Shown here: positions 24,201 to 33,552 of the stretch, in pieces
Layout: every line of letters begins with the position of its first letter
How positions within the stretch are numbered: position 1 is the first letter of the stretch
Assembly (NCBI GenBank): GCA_015999765.1
Contig: JAECQR010000006.1
Coordinates: forward strand, 62,001-126,000
Origin: Flavobacteriia bacterium
GTDB lineage: Bacteria; Bacteroidota; Bacteroidia; Flavobacteriales; Weeksellaceae
Length of the DNA: 64,000 nucleotides
Direction: 5' to 3'
Notes under the pieces: model-generated
What the model was told of the DNA's origin: nothing
Database searches by the model: none
What the model saw: only the letters and a program-made list of their open reading frames with translations
Made by a program: the position numbers and the translations under genes

Positions 24201-25655
24201 ATGAAAAAAGATATCACCTTCAAAGAACTAAAAGAATCAGGATACACTCATAAAACCATCAGTCAGGAAATTAAGACCAACCTCATTACCAAGATAAAAG
24301 CTAAAGAAAACGTTTTTGAAGGGCTTTGGGGTTATGAAGACACCGTAATTCCCCAACTCAAGAAAGCGTTACTTGCCGGCCATCATATTAATCTTCTTGG
24401 ATTGCGCGGACAGGCAAAAACCCGAATCGCGAGAAGTATGATCACCCTCCTGGACGAATACATGCCGGTTGTAAAAGGTTCTGAGATTAATGACAGTCCT
24501 TTCCAGCCGATTTCTAAATTTGCCCGCGACCTTATTGCAGAACTGGGCGATGAAACTCCAATTTCCTGGGTTCACCGCAGCGAGCGTTTTTTTGAGAAAC
24601 TCGCTACCCCGGATGTAAACGTGGCAGATTTAATTGGTGATATCGACCCGATTAAGGCTGCAACATTAAAGCTGCCTTATTCTGATGAACGCGTGCTTCA
24701 TTACGGCATGATTCCGCGAGCCAACCGCTGCATCTTTGTACTGAATGAGCTTCCCGATTTGCAGGCACGAATTCAGGTTTCACTGTTTAATATTTTACAG
24801 GAAGGTGATGTACAGATTCGGGGATTCCAGTTAAGAATGCCCCTTGACATTCAATTTCTGTTTACCGCTAATCCCGAAGATTATACGAATCGCGGCAGCA
24901 TTGTAACTCCGCTGAAAGACCGTATCGGTTCCCAGATTTTCACGCACTATCCCAAATCAATCGCGTTGGCAAGGCAGATAACAGAACAGGAAGCCTTGAT
25001 TTCTGCAGAAGATAAAGCACAGATTACGGTTCCAGATTTAGCAAAAAATCTGTTGGAAGAAGTAGCCTTTGCCGCCCGTGAAAGTGAATTCGTAGACGCG
25101 AAAAGCGGGGTAAGCGCAAGACTCACCATTTCTGCAATGGAAAATCTGATGGCTGCCGCAAAACTTCGGTTAATTGAATCAGGTGCTGAAAAAACTACAG
25201 TCCGTCTTCTGGATTTTATGTCGATCGTTCCATCGATTACCGGAAAAATTGAATTAGTGTACGAAGGTGAGCAGGAAGGCGCAGATCATGTTGCAAAACT
25301 GCTGATTGACCAGGCGGTTATGACTCAGTTCGAACAGCTTTTCCCGCGAATTCCTAAGCTGGAAAAGGATGGAATAAAAACACCCTACACCGATATCATT
25401 AAGTGGTTTAATGAAAATACAGCAGAACTGAGCTACGCCGACAGTGATGGTGAGTTCTACACCGAGCTTGAGGGAATTATACCGTTGAATGAATTTGTGC
25501 AGGAATACGGTGATCAGCTTACAACTGAAGACCAGAATTTTGCAAAAGAACTTGTGCTGTGGGCGCTTACCATCAGTAAGAAACTTGACCGGCTTGAAAA
25601 TCACCATAACTTCACCTTTGATTCGGCGGGTATCGGTAAGTATTATAATAAATAA
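24201..25655 (+). CDS. MoxR/Mg-chelatase-like AAA+ ATPase
   Basis: 484 residues. Walker A GLRGQAKT (67-74) is a variant of GxxGxGKT with Ala before Lys. The Walker B region is CIFVLNELPDLQ, and sensor 1 is FLFTANPEDYTNRGS with an arginine-finger context LKDRIGSQIFTHYP. Similar to magnesium chelatase subunit I and MoxR proteins, but no chelatase or bacteriochlorophyll genes are present, so a chaperone-like role with the VWA partner is inferred. The gene ends 16 nt from the convergent glycosyltransferase. Confidence 0.92.
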   Translation: MKKDITFKELKESGYTHKTISQEIKTNLITKIKAKENVFEGLWGYEDTVIPQLKKALLAGHHINLLGLRGQAKTRIARSMITLLDEYMPVVKGSEINDSPFQPISKFARDLIAELGDETPISWVHRSERFFEKLATPDVNVADLIGDIDPIKAATLKLPYSDERVLHYGMIPRANRCIFVLNELPDLQARIQVSLFNILQEGDVQIRGFQLRMPLDIQFLFTANPEDYTNRGSIVTPLKDRIGSQIFTHYPKSIALARQITEQEALISAEDKAQITVPDLAKNLLEEVAFAARESEFVDAKSGVSARLTISAMENLMAAAKLRLIESGAEKTTVRLLDFMSIVPSITGKIELVYEGEQEGADHVAKLLIDQAVMTQFEQLFPRIPKLEKDGIKTPYTDIIKWFNENTAELSYADSDGEFYTELEGIIPLNEFVQEYGDQLTTEDQNFAKELVLWALTISKKLDRLENHHNFTFDSAGIGKYYNK

Positions 25656-25671
25656 ATGGGTCGGCTTGGCT

Positions 25672-26448
25672 TTAAGTTTTTGAGTCCAGATACTCTCTGA
25701 TCTTTTCCTCTGGAAATAAATCAAGCAGCGCATTCACCTCGATGATTTTATGTTCATTGATAATGCTTTGCACTGCCTTTGCCGCATCCGGATAATGAAT
25801 GAGCCGCTCAAGCAAGCCATAAACATTCACCATTTTTTTATGGGTATTTTCGGAATCGCCACCGAACCATGATCCGTTGAAATGGTGGCTTACATAATTT
25901 TTCGGCAAATCCTGCGAAAAATAAACCGAGGGATAGAGCGTGACACCGTGTTTAAGTTTTTGAACCGTATCGCTGTACCGGTCGGCACCATATTCGTTTT
26001 CGAGCATTTCAGAAAAAATATCTGTATTTATTCTCTCAAAAAAACCGTCCTGACTGTTGTACCAATCCATAAAATCTTTTGAAAGTTGATGCTTCGGTTC
26101 GGCCATCCAGAAAGCTGAATACGGAACACCTTTTACTTCAAAACCACATACAGCACGTTCACTGAGAAATTCATCAAGCGGAAGTTTCAGTTCCATATCG
26201 GTGTCCATATAAATTCCGCCATGTTTATACATGACTTTGGACCTTACATAATCTGAGACAAAAGCCCATTTACCCTGCTCAAAAGCTTCTTTTACATATT
26301 TATTGTCTTCTAGCGGCGAATTGCTTTCGTTCCATTCGATAATTTCAAAATCGGGATGAATACGTTTCCAGGAAGCGATACAGTGTTCTGCAAGTTGGCT
26401 TTTGGGTTGACCGCCAAACCAGCAGTAGTGAATTTTTTTTGGAATCAT
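25672..26448 (-). CDS. GT32-type glycosyltransferase
   Basis: 258 residues. Opens with MIPKKIHYCWFGG, the hallmark of the DXD-sugar-binding (Gly_transf_sug, GT32) family; the DXD motif is D82-T83-D84 within GGIYMDTD. Such enzymes add a hexose from a nucleotide sugar to capsule or other surface glycans. There is no signal peptide, so it acts at the cytoplasmic face. It stands alone without a polysaccharide cluster. Confidence 0.92.
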   Translation of the reverse strand: MIPKKIHYCWFGGQPKSQLAEHCIASWKRIHPDFEIIEWNESNSPLEDNKYVKEAFEQGKWAFVSDYVRSKVMYKHGGIYMDTDMELKLPLDEFLSERAVCGFEVKGVPYSAFWMAEPKHQLSKDFMDWYNSQDGFFERINTDIFSEMLENEYGADRYSDTVQKLKHGVTLYPSVYFSQDLPKNYVSHHFNGSWFGGDSENTHKKMVNVYGLLERLIHYPDAAKAVQSIINEHKIIEVNALLDLFPEEKIREYLDSKT

Positions 26449-26580
26449 AGGTGATTTTTTTTAGTCTAAACTTTTGTGACTACTGCAAACTTTACACCTA
26501 AAAATGTTTCTAATATTTAGCATGGAAATGGCAGGTATACAAATATTGTGGTAATTTTAAGTCCACCTAAATAATCTGAA

Positions 26581-27960
26581 ATGTCACGTTTGATCATCAC
26601 ATTGTTCTTCTTCTTCTTTTATATTACAACCATGTCGCAACAACCCAATTCTAGCTATAAGCCGCAAAAATATGTCGAACTCACAAATCCCGACTGGGTT
26701 AAAAATGCAACTATTTATGAACTCAATATCCGTCAGTTTTCGGCAGAAGGTACATTCAAAGCCATAGAAAAACAGTTGCCGCGCCTAAAGAAAATGGGTA
26801 TTAACATCATCTGGCTGATGCCGGTGCAGCCCATCGGAGTGGTAAACCGAAAGGGAAGTTTGGGCAGTTATTATTCGGTAAAAGATTATTTGAAGGTAAA
26901 CCCCGAATTTGGTACTGACGCGGATTTCCGGAGTCTTGTTAAGGCCATTCACGCACAGGGAATGTATGTAATCCTCGATTGGGTTGCGAATCACAGCAGC
27001 TGGGACAACACGCTGGCAACCCAACATCCAGAATGGTACACGAAATCCAGAGAAGGCAGGTTCCAGTCGACGCCGTGGCGCGATTACGATGATATTATTG
27101 ACTTCGATTACAGCCAGCCCGGACTCAGAAAATACATGACCGAAGCCCTGAAGTTTTGGGTAAAGGAATATGATATTGATGGTTACCGCTGCGATGTGGC
27201 GAGTTTTGTACCCATAGATTTCTGGGAAAATGCCCGAAAAGAACTTGATGCGATAAAACCTGTTTTTATGCTGGCCGAAGCTGAAGATAAAGAACTTCAC
27301 AGAAAAGCTTTTGACGCAACCTACAACTGGACACTCTGGAACATCCTCCATCAAATTGCCATCAACAATAAAAGTGTTAAGACACTTGGAGAAGCCTATA
27401 TCGCAGAACATGTTTCAATTTTTCCGAAAGAAGGAATCCGCATGAATTTCATCGATAATCACGACAAAAATTCCTGGGAAGGAAACCAGTACAGCAACTT
27501 TGGGCCTGCACTGAAAGCTGCAACAGTTTTTACTGCAATGATGGATGGTATGCCGATGGTTTACAACGGTCAGGAAGCCGGCCTCGACCGTTCCTTATTA
27601 TTTTTCGAAAAGGATCCGATCGTGTGGAAGAAACATGAAAATGAAGCACTTTACACCACACTCTTTTCGTTGAAGCATAAAAATCAGGCGCTGTGGAACG
27701 GCAACCGCGGCGGTGAAATGGTTAGAATCATGAACGATAAAATGGATCAGATAATTTCCTTTGTCCGGGAGAAAAACGGGGATAAGGTCATCACACTTAT
27801 CAACCTGAGCAGGGAAAAAGTTCAGGTAAATTTTGATACTTCGTATGATGCCGGAACTTACATCAATCTGTTTAACGGAAAGCCTCAGCAAATTTCAAAA
27901 AAGATGACACTTACAATGGAACCCTGGGAATATCTGGTGCTTCATCGGTCTGAGAATTAG
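26581..27960 (+). CDS. Secreted GH13 alpha-amylase-family enzyme
   Basis: 459 residues with a signal peptide (MSRLIITLFFFFFYITTMSQ), hence periplasmic or secreted. The TIM barrel carries the four GH13 regions: DWVANH (133-138), GYRCDVAS with nucleophile D205, acid/base E233 in LAEAED, and FIDNHD with D295. A C-terminal beta domain follows (about 370-455). Cleaves or transfers alpha-glucans; exact specificity is unknown. A paralogue lies at 62930-64000. Confidence 0.94.
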   Translation: MSRLIITLFFFFFYITTMSQQPNSSYKPQKYVELTNPDWVKNATIYELNIRQFSAEGTFKAIEKQLPRLKKMGINIIWLMPVQPIGVVNRKGSLGSYYSVKDYLKVNPEFGTDADFRSLVKAIHAQGMYVILDWVANHSSWDNTLATQHPEWYTKSREGRFQSTPWRDYDDIIDFDYSQPGLRKYMTEALKFWVKEYDIDGYRCDVASFVPIDFWENARKELDAIKPVFMLAEAEDKELHRKAFDATYNWTLWNILHQIAINNKSVKTLGEAYIAEHVSIFPKEGIRMNFIDNHDKNSWEGNQYSNFGPALKAATVFTAMMDGMPMVYNGQEAGLDRSLLFFEKDPIVWKKHENEALYTTLFSLKHKNQALWNGNRGGEMVRIMNDKMDQIISFVREKNGDKVITLINLSREKVQVNFDTSYDAGTYINLFNGKPQQISKKMTLTMEPWEYLVLHRSEN

Positions 27961-28048
27961 TTGGTTTAAAGGTTTGTTTAAAAACGAATTGTCGTTGCTC
28001 CTCAATGCTCGTCTCCTTTTCGTAATTTAGCCGCTTCAAACTTTATTT

Positions 28049-29026
28049 ATGTCCACAGAAAAAAACAGTCAGGAGAAAACCAGACTTCATCTCCGCAATA
28101 GAAACCGCGAGAGATATGATCTGGAAGCCTTGAAAACAGCCGTTCCGGAACTGGAAAATCACATTAAAACCAATAAATACGGCGATGATTCTGTGGATTT
28201 CGCAAATCCTGAAGCGGTAAAATTACTCAACAAAGCGCTCCTCAGCCACTACTACGGTATTAATAACTGGGACTTCCCTGCTGAGAATCTTTGCCCGCCG
28301 ATTCCCGGAAGAGCCGATTATCTGCATAATATGGCAGATTTACTTGCTCAGAGTAATTTTGGCGGAATTCCGCAACGTGATAAAATTACCGCGCTGGATG
28401 TGGGCATGGGCGCTAACTGCATTTACCCGATCATTGGCGTCACAGAATATGGCTGGAATTTCATCGGTTCAGATACAGATGTAAAATCAGTGGAATCAGC
28501 ACAGAATATTGTAGAGGCTAACGAACAGTTAAAAGATAAAGTTGAAATCCGCTTGCAGAAGGATTCTGGTACAATTTTTCACGGCATCATTAAGGAAGAC
28601 GAGAAAATAGATTTTACGCTCTGTAATCCTCCGTTTCATGCTACAGCCGAAGACGCGGAAAAAGGTTCCCAGAGAAAAGTGCGCAATCTTACCGGTAAAA
28701 ATACGCCGGCTCCTGAACTCAATTTCGCGGGAATCAGCAATGAGTTGATTTATCCCGGAGGCGAAATTGCTTTCATCCGGAAAATGATTGCTGAAAGTAA
28801 AGACTTCGGGAAAAACTGTTATTGGTTTTCCACGTTGATTTCCAAGGAATCAACCCTTAAAAAGGTGTATAAACTTCTGGAGGAAGCTGAGATTTTCCAC
28901 CTTAAAACAATTCCGATGGGAACCGGCAACAAATCCAGCCGAATCATCGCTTGGACTTTTCTCAGCAAAGAAGAGCAGAAAGAATGGCGGGAAAACAGAT
29001 GGAGAGACCCAAAGGAAGACGAGTAA
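28049..29026 (+). CDS. rlmF: 23S rRNA (adenine1618-N6)-methyltransferase
   Basis: 325 residues. SAM motif LDVGMGANCIYPI (116-128) and catalytic NPPF (193-196, in LCNPPFHAT) are typical of RlmF, which methylates A1618 of 23S rRNA. N-terminal L-H-x-R-N and the segment HYYGINNWDFPAENLCPPIP are also family features. Start ATG 28049 is standard. It converges on the KTSC gene, sharing a bidirectional terminator. Confidence 0.95.
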   Translation: MSTEKNSQEKTRLHLRNRNRERYDLEALKTAVPELENHIKTNKYGDDSVDFANPEAVKLLNKALLSHYYGINNWDFPAENLCPPIPGRADYLHNMADLLAQSNFGGIPQRDKITALDVGMGANCIYPIIGVTEYGWNFIGSDTDVKSVESAQNIVEANEQLKDKVEIRLQKDSGTIFHGIIKEDEKIDFTLCNPPFHATAEDAEKGSQRKVRNLTGKNTPAPELNFAGISNELIYPGGEIAFIRKMIAESKDFGKNCYWFSTLISKESTLKKVYKLLEEAEIFHLKTIPMGTGNKSSRIIAWTFLSKEEQKEWRENRWRDPKEDE

Positions 29027-29040
29027 AATTTTAGATAAAA

Positions 29041-29077
29041 AAAACCTCTTTTAAATGATTTTAAAAGAGGTTTTTTT
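29041..29077. terminator. Bidirectional terminator between rlmF and the KTSC gene
   Basis: CCTCTTTTAAA (29045-29055), loop TGAT, TTTAAAAGAGG (29060-29070), with A-run before and T-run after; serves both convergent genes. Confidence 0.9.
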
Positions 29078-29084
29078 GTGAGGA

Positions 29085-29531
29085 TTAATCCACCATCGCT
29101 TCGCCGGCTTTTCTGTAAACAAAGTTTCCGTAGATATGTCTTCTCGCAAAACGGCTTGGGGAATCCGCGTTTACCATTTTAATGTAGGTGTTTCTCGGAA
29201 CCCCGATGTATTCAAACATTTTACCGTTGAGGTGCTGAATTTTAAGAATCTGTTTTTCATATTCAAAATCCTGGATGTTTGATTTGGAAGTGGTTTCAGT
29301 ATATTCTTCTTTGTATTTTTCCTGAGTCTCCGGGTTGATGCTTACGAGAAAATGATACGCCTCGATTACTGATTTGCTTTTTTCCTCTGCATCCAGCTTT
29401 CCTTCATCATTATTTACAAATTTATCAGGATGAGCGTCCTTCATTGTATTTCTGTAAATGGTTTTCAAGTCTTTTAAAGTTGCGGACTTATCAACGCCAA
29501 GCAATTTTCTGTGTTCGCCAATTCTTTTCAT
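29085..29531 (-). CDS. J-domain protein with C-terminal KTSC domain
   Basis: 148 residues. J-domain at 5-70 with HPD at 34-36, needed to stimulate Hsp70. The KTSC domain (about 90-148, RFARRHIYGNFVYRKAG) is named for its Lys-Thr-Ser-Cys-like surface and is often linked to nucleic-acid or virus-related proteins. There is no zinc finger. It is divergent from the flavin monooxygenase that itself carries a DnaJ-style zinc motif. Confidence 0.9.
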   Translation of the reverse strand: MKRIGEHRKLLGVDKSATLKDLKTIYRNTMKDAHPDKFVNNDEGKLDAEEKSKSVIEAYHFLVSINPETQEKYKEEYTETTSKSNIQDFEYEKQILKIQHLNGKMFEYIGVPRNTYIKMVNADSPSRFARRHIYGNFVYRKAGEAMVD

Positions 29532-29776
29532 ATTTGGATTTTATAGATTTATTAATAGTAAGAATAACTGCCGATATGCTTTCATGTTTAACGACAGGTT
29601 CTTATATGATTTTCGGGGTGCAAAATTAGTCTTTTATAATTTAATGCATTCTGGTACAGAAAAGTACCCGAATTTTGATGGTGAACTTTAGTCTCGAACT
29701 ATTGGGAAGAGAAATATTATCTTTGCCTCAATTATTATTTCAGATTGAAAATTTTTTTTCTTAGCAGAACCAAATC

Positions 29777-31228
29777 ATGAAAATGCAGAATGAAATGAAC
29801 CGCTGGACGGTCTGTAAAGAATGCGCCGGGCGCGGAAAAAAAAAGCAGAGAATACGTAAAAGTGTAAAGATTCGCTACGAAAAAGCGTTGGATGAATTCA
29901 AAAATTCAGATGGAAAAGGACCGGTACCGGTCCGTCCGCACGCGCATCTCTTTCCGTGTCCGATCTGCTCCGGCTCGGGACTTCTTGCCTCGGAAGATTT
30001 TCCGCTTCCTGATCATGAAAAATTTCCACATGTCGCCATTATTGGTGGTGGAATCGGTGGTGTTGCACTGGCTGTTGCATGTCTGCAACGCGGAATCCCT
30101 TTTACCCTTTACGAGCGTGATAAAAACTTCGCTGCACGTTCACAGGGATATGGACTTACACTTCAGCAGGCAAGTAAAGCGATTGATGGGTTCGGGATTT
30201 TCAGTTTAGATAAAGGAGTGGTTTCTACAAGACATCTTGTACATACCCCCGACGGTAAAGTGGTTGGGGAATGGGGAATGCGAAAATGGATGCACAGCAA
30301 CACCAGATCTGCCTCAAAACGCAGCAATGTTCACATCGCAAGACAGTCTTTGCGCTTGGCGCTTTTAAATCAACTCGCCGGAACGGATTATATCAAATGG
30401 GGATACCAACTGATCAATTTTCAAGAGAATAATAAAAAAGGAATCAACCTCACTTTGAAGGTTGACGGAAAAATAATTAATGACCAAACTGATTTACTTG
30501 TCGGTGCCGACGGAATCCGCAGCGCAGTTAGAAATCTGTTGATTGGCGAAGAAAATTCACCGCTGCGATATCTTGGCTGTATTGTGATTTTAGGCATCTG
30601 CCCGTTAAGCGCACTCGAAAATTCCAGTCATCACCTTCTGGATTCGGCGACCGTTTTTCAGACCGCAAACGGGAATGAAAGAATATACGTTATGCCTTAT
30701 GACGCTGACTCAGTGATGTGGCAGCTCAGTTTCCCAATGTCTGAAGAAGATGCGAAAGCGTTAAGTGAAAAAGGCTCAAAAGCCCTTAAAGAAGAAGCCA
30801 TTCTACGAACACCGTGGCACTCTCCCATCCCTGAAATTTTAAATGCGACCGGTGAGAATTTAATTTCAGGATATCCGGTTTACGACCGCGATTTACTCAG
30901 TCCTGAATCATTTGCACATGCCGGATCCGTAACCTTAATTGGTGATGCCGCCCATCCAATGAGTCCGTTCAAAGGTCAGGGTGCAAACCAGGCGCTGTTG
31001 GACGCGCTTTCACTATCACGCGAAATTTTCAAAAACTGCCAATCATTCAACTGGAAAGAAACAGAACTTCGTGAAAGTATCTTAACCGGTTACGAGGCTG
31101 AAATGCTGGAGCGCAGCGCCATTAAAGTAAAAGATTCCGCTGCCGCTGCCGAATTTCTTCATTCCGAAATTGCGCTGTATGAAGGCGACGAACCTCGCGG
31201 CAAAGTTCTGAAGCGAAGAGAAAGTTAA
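29777..31228 (+). CDS. FAD-dependent monooxygenase with N-terminal DnaJ-type zinc motif
   Basis: 483 residues. The first ~70 residues hold two CxxCxGxG-like motifs, CKECAGRG (13-20) and CPICSGSG (61-68), resembling half of the DnaJ zinc finger and probably binding one zinc. A class A flavoprotein monooxygenase follows: dinucleotide fold IIGGGIGG (88-95), GADGIRSAVR and GDAAHPMSPFKGQGANQALLDA. It hydroxylates an aromatic or similar small molecule using NAD(P)H and O2; the substrate is unknown. A TATCTTTG box at 29718-29725 is a likely promoter element. The zinc module is not part of ordinary salicylate-hydroxylase-like enzymes. Confidence 0.9.
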   Translation: MKMQNEMNRWTVCKECAGRGKKKQRIRKSVKIRYEKALDEFKNSDGKGPVPVRPHAHLFPCPICSGSGLLASEDFPLPDHEKFPHVAIIGGGIGGVALAVACLQRGIPFTLYERDKNFAARSQGYGLTLQQASKAIDGFGIFSLDKGVVSTRHLVHTPDGKVVGEWGMRKWMHSNTRSASKRSNVHIARQSLRLALLNQLAGTDYIKWGYQLINFQENNKKGINLTLKVDGKIINDQTDLLVGADGIRSAVRNLLIGEENSPLRYLGCIVILGICPLSALENSSHHLLDSATVFQTANGNERIYVMPYDADSVMWQLSFPMSEEDAKALSEKGSKALKEEAILRTPWHSPIPEILNATGENLISGYPVYDRDLLSPESFAHAGSVTLIGDAAHPMSPFKGQGANQALLDALSLSREIFKNCQSFNWKETELRESILTGYEAEMLERSAIKVKDSAAAAEFLHSEIALYEGDEPRGKVLKRRES

Positions 31229-31302
31229 TTTTTGCTATAAAAATCTCCTGTTTCGAAACTTTGCGTTTTAAAATACGCATCAGAAATTTCCCTCAAAAAT
31301 CC

Positions 31303-31310
31303 TATCTTTG
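31303..31310 (+). promoter_or_regulatory. Probable -7 box of tyrS
   Basis: TATCTTTG, 21 nt before the tyrS start. No convincing TTG at -33. Confidence 0.4.
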
Positions 31311-31331
31311 CCTCTTAAAATTTTTAAGAAG

Positions 31332-32627
31332 ATGAATCCCTTTATTGAAGAACTGAAATGGCGCGGCCTGTATGCCGACATGATGCCCGGAACTGATGAG
31401 CAACTGAATAAAGAAATGACGACTGCTTATATCGGCTTCGATCCTACAGCAGATTCTTTGCATATCGGGAGCTTAATTCCTATTAAAGTTTTAGCTCATT
31501 TTCAGCAGCACGGTCACAAACCGATTGCTTTGGTCGGTGGCGCCACAGGAATGATTGGTGACCCGTCAGGCAAATCTACAGAGCGAAACGCCCTCGATGA
31601 AGAAACCCTGAACCACTACGTTTCCTGTCTGAAAAGTCAGCTCTCAAAATTTTTACAATTCGACGGCAGCGACAGCAACAGTGCAGAACTTGTGAATAAC
31701 TACGACTGGATGAAGGAATTTTCTTTTCTAGAATTCATTCGTGATATCGGGAAAAACATCACCGTGAACTACATGATGGCTAAAGAATCGGTGAAGAAAA
31801 GAATCACCGGTGAAGGCGGCGCAGAAGGAATGAGTTTCACAGAATTTACCTACCAACTTCTGCAGGGTTACGATTTCCTTCATTTATACAGAGAAAAAAA
31901 TGTGAAACTACAGATGGGCGGTTCCGACCAGTGGGGAAATATCACCACAGGAACAGAACTCATCCGCAGAAAAGCAAAGGGCGAAGCATTCGCACTTACG
32001 GTTCCCTTAATCACAAAGGCCGACGGTTCCAAGTTCGGAAAATCAGAAAGCGGAGAAAATTACTGGCTGGACGCGAAAAGAACATCGCCTTATAAATTTT
32101 ACCAGTTTTGGGTGAATTCTACCGATTCAGATGCTGAAAGATTCATTAAATTCTATACTTTTTTAAGCAAAGAAGAGATTGAAACGTTAATCGCAGAACA
32201 TCAAACCGCGCCTCACGAAAGAAAACTCCAGAAAAAACTGGCTGAAGAAGTGACTGTTTGGGTTCACAACCGCGAAGAATTTGAGAAAGCAGTAAAAGCT
32301 TCGGAAATCCTTTTCGGAAGAAGTACAGCTGAAGATTTAGTTAATCTGGATGAAGCAACATTCCTTGAAGTTTTTGAAGGTGTTCCGCAAAAAGAAATCA
32401 CAAGAAATGAAGTAGTTGGTAGCAATATCATCGATTTGATTTCTGAAAAATCAGGTTTCCTGAAATCGAAAGGTGAGGCAAGACGCGAACTGGGCAGCAA
32501 CGCCATCTCCGTCAACAAAGAAAAAGTTACTGAAACTTTCCAAATTTCAGAAAAAGATCTGATCGACGGAAAATTCCTGCTTCTGCAGAAAGGCAAAAAG
32601 AATTACTTTATCGTGAAAGCGGTATAA
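31332..32627 (+). CDS. tyrS: Tyrosyl-tRNA synthetase
   Basis: 431 residues from ATG 31332 ([18 protein letters not shown]); the upstream in-frame codon at 31308 lies inside the -7 box. Class I synthetase: HIGH-type [23 protein letters not shown] variant KFGKS, then a C-terminal S4 RNA-binding domain ([15 protein letters not shown]). Charges tRNA-Tyr. Confidence 0.97.
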   Translation: MNPFIEELKWRGLYADMMPGTDEQLNKEMTTAYIGFDPTADSLHIGSLIPIKVLAHFQQHGHKPIALVGGATGMIGDPSGKSTERNALDEETLNHYVSCLKSQLSKFLQFDGSDSNSAELVNNYDWMKEFSFLEFIRDIGKNITVNYMMAKESVKKRITGEGGAEGMSFTEFTYQLLQGYDFLHLYREKNVKLQMGGSDQWGNITTGTELIRRKAKGEAFALTVPLITKADGSKFGKSESGENYWLDAKRTSPYKFYQFWVNSTDSDAERFIKFYTFLSKEEIETLIAEHQTAPHERKLQKKLAEEVTVWVHNREEFEKAVKASEILFGRSTAEDLVNLDEATFLEVFEGVPQKEITRNEVVGSNIIDLISEKSGFLKSKGEARRELGSNAISVNKEKVTETFQISEKDLIDGKFLLLQKGKKNYFIVKAV

Positions 32628-32632
32628 AACAG

Positions 32633-32660
32633 AAATCCGGATAAATTTTCCGGATTTTTT
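32633..32660 (+). terminator. Terminator of tyrS
   Basis: AAATCCGG (32633-32640) and CCGGATTT (32650-32657) form an 8-bp hairpin followed by T-run. Confidence 0.85.
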
Positions 32661-32750
32661 ATTTTTTGCATAGCATTTATCTAGGGAGTCAGAATTTAGG
32701 AGTGATTTGTTCTTTTTAAAATTTGTACTTTTACCGCTAAATTTTTTTTA

Positions 32751-33503
32751 ATGGTTATTATCATCTTTATTGCAGTCCTTTGGTATTCAGGACTTTTTTT
32801 TCAGACTTTTTTCCTGCACCGTTACGCGGCGCACCAATCTTTTAAAATGTCACGTTTCGGCGAAAAGCTTTGCTATGTGCTGACATGGATTACTCAGGGA
32901 TCAAATTATCTTTCCGCATACGGTTACGGCGTTATGCACCGCATGCATCACGCTTATGCTGACACTGAAAAAGATCCGCATTCCCCAAAATACGACCACA
33001 ATCTTTTCACGATGATGTGGCGCACCAAATCGATTTATCAGCAGATCAACCAGCAGAAGGTAAAAATAGAGGATAAATTCACGAAGAACGTTCCTCAATG
33101 GGAAGGTTTCGATAAGTTTGCAAGCTCTTGGGGTTCCAGGCTTGCCTGGGCAGTTGCTTATACCGCATTTTTCTATTTCTTTGCAACTGCGTGGTGGCAG
33201 TGGATTCTGCTTCCGGTTGCTTACATGATGGCTCCTATTCACGGCGTAATCATTAACTGGTTCGGACATATTTACGGATATGTAAACTTTAAGGTTTCAG
33301 ATACATCTAAAAACCTTTTCCGGTTCGATTGGTTAATGATGGGCGAAGGTTACCATAACAATCACCACAAGCACGGCGGAAGAGCAAATTTCGGTGGCGT
33401 AAGATGGCACGAAATCGACGTTACTTATATGATCATGCTTTTGCTCGATAAGATGAAACTGATCAAATTGAAACCTGTCGCTGTTGTAAAACGTGAAATC
33501 TAA
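32751..33503 (+). CDS. Acyl-CoA/fatty acid desaturase
   Basis: 250-residue membrane enzyme with the three histidine boxes of the stearoyl-CoA desaturase fold: HRYAAH (23-28), HRMHH (63-67) and HNNHH (202-206, in GEGYHNNHH). These bind the di-iron centre that introduces a double bond. Helices cluster at 1-22, 135-170. It is shorter than eukaryotic enzymes but usual for Bacteroidota. Adjusts membrane fluidity; regiospecificity is not deducible. Confidence 0.93.
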   Translation: MVIIIFIAVLWYSGLFFQTFFLHRYAAHQSFKMSRFGEKLCYVLTWITQGSNYLSAYGYGVMHRMHHAYADTEKDPHSPKYDHNLFTMMWRTKSIYQQINQQKVKIEDKFTKNVPQWEGFDKFASSWGSRLAWAVAYTAFFYFFATAWWQWILLPVAYMMAPIHGVIINWFGHIYGYVNFKVSDTSKNLFRFDWLMMGEGYHNNHHKHGGRANFGGVRWHEIDVTYMIMLLLDKMKLIKLKPVAVVKREI

Positions 33504-33524
33504 AAACAGTTTTTGAAAAAATAT

Positions 33525-33550
33525 AAACCGGATTTTGAATCCGGTTTTTT
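33525..33550 (+). terminator. Terminator of the desaturase gene
   Basis: AAACCGGATT (33525-33534), loop TTG, AATCCGGTTT (33538-33547), then T-run: 10-bp perfect stem. Confidence 0.9.
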
Positions 33551-33552
33551 TA

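Noticed and set aside
24201..25655. Magnesium chelatase subunit I role for the AAA+ protein
   Set aside because: No other chelatase or tetrapyrrole genes nearby; the VWA neighbour fits MoxR-VWA chaperone systems better.
29777..31228. Calling the flavin monooxygenase a TetX-type tetracycline destructase
   Set aside because: Only general class A flavoprotein motifs match; the N-terminal zinc motif and divergent middle region do not support it.
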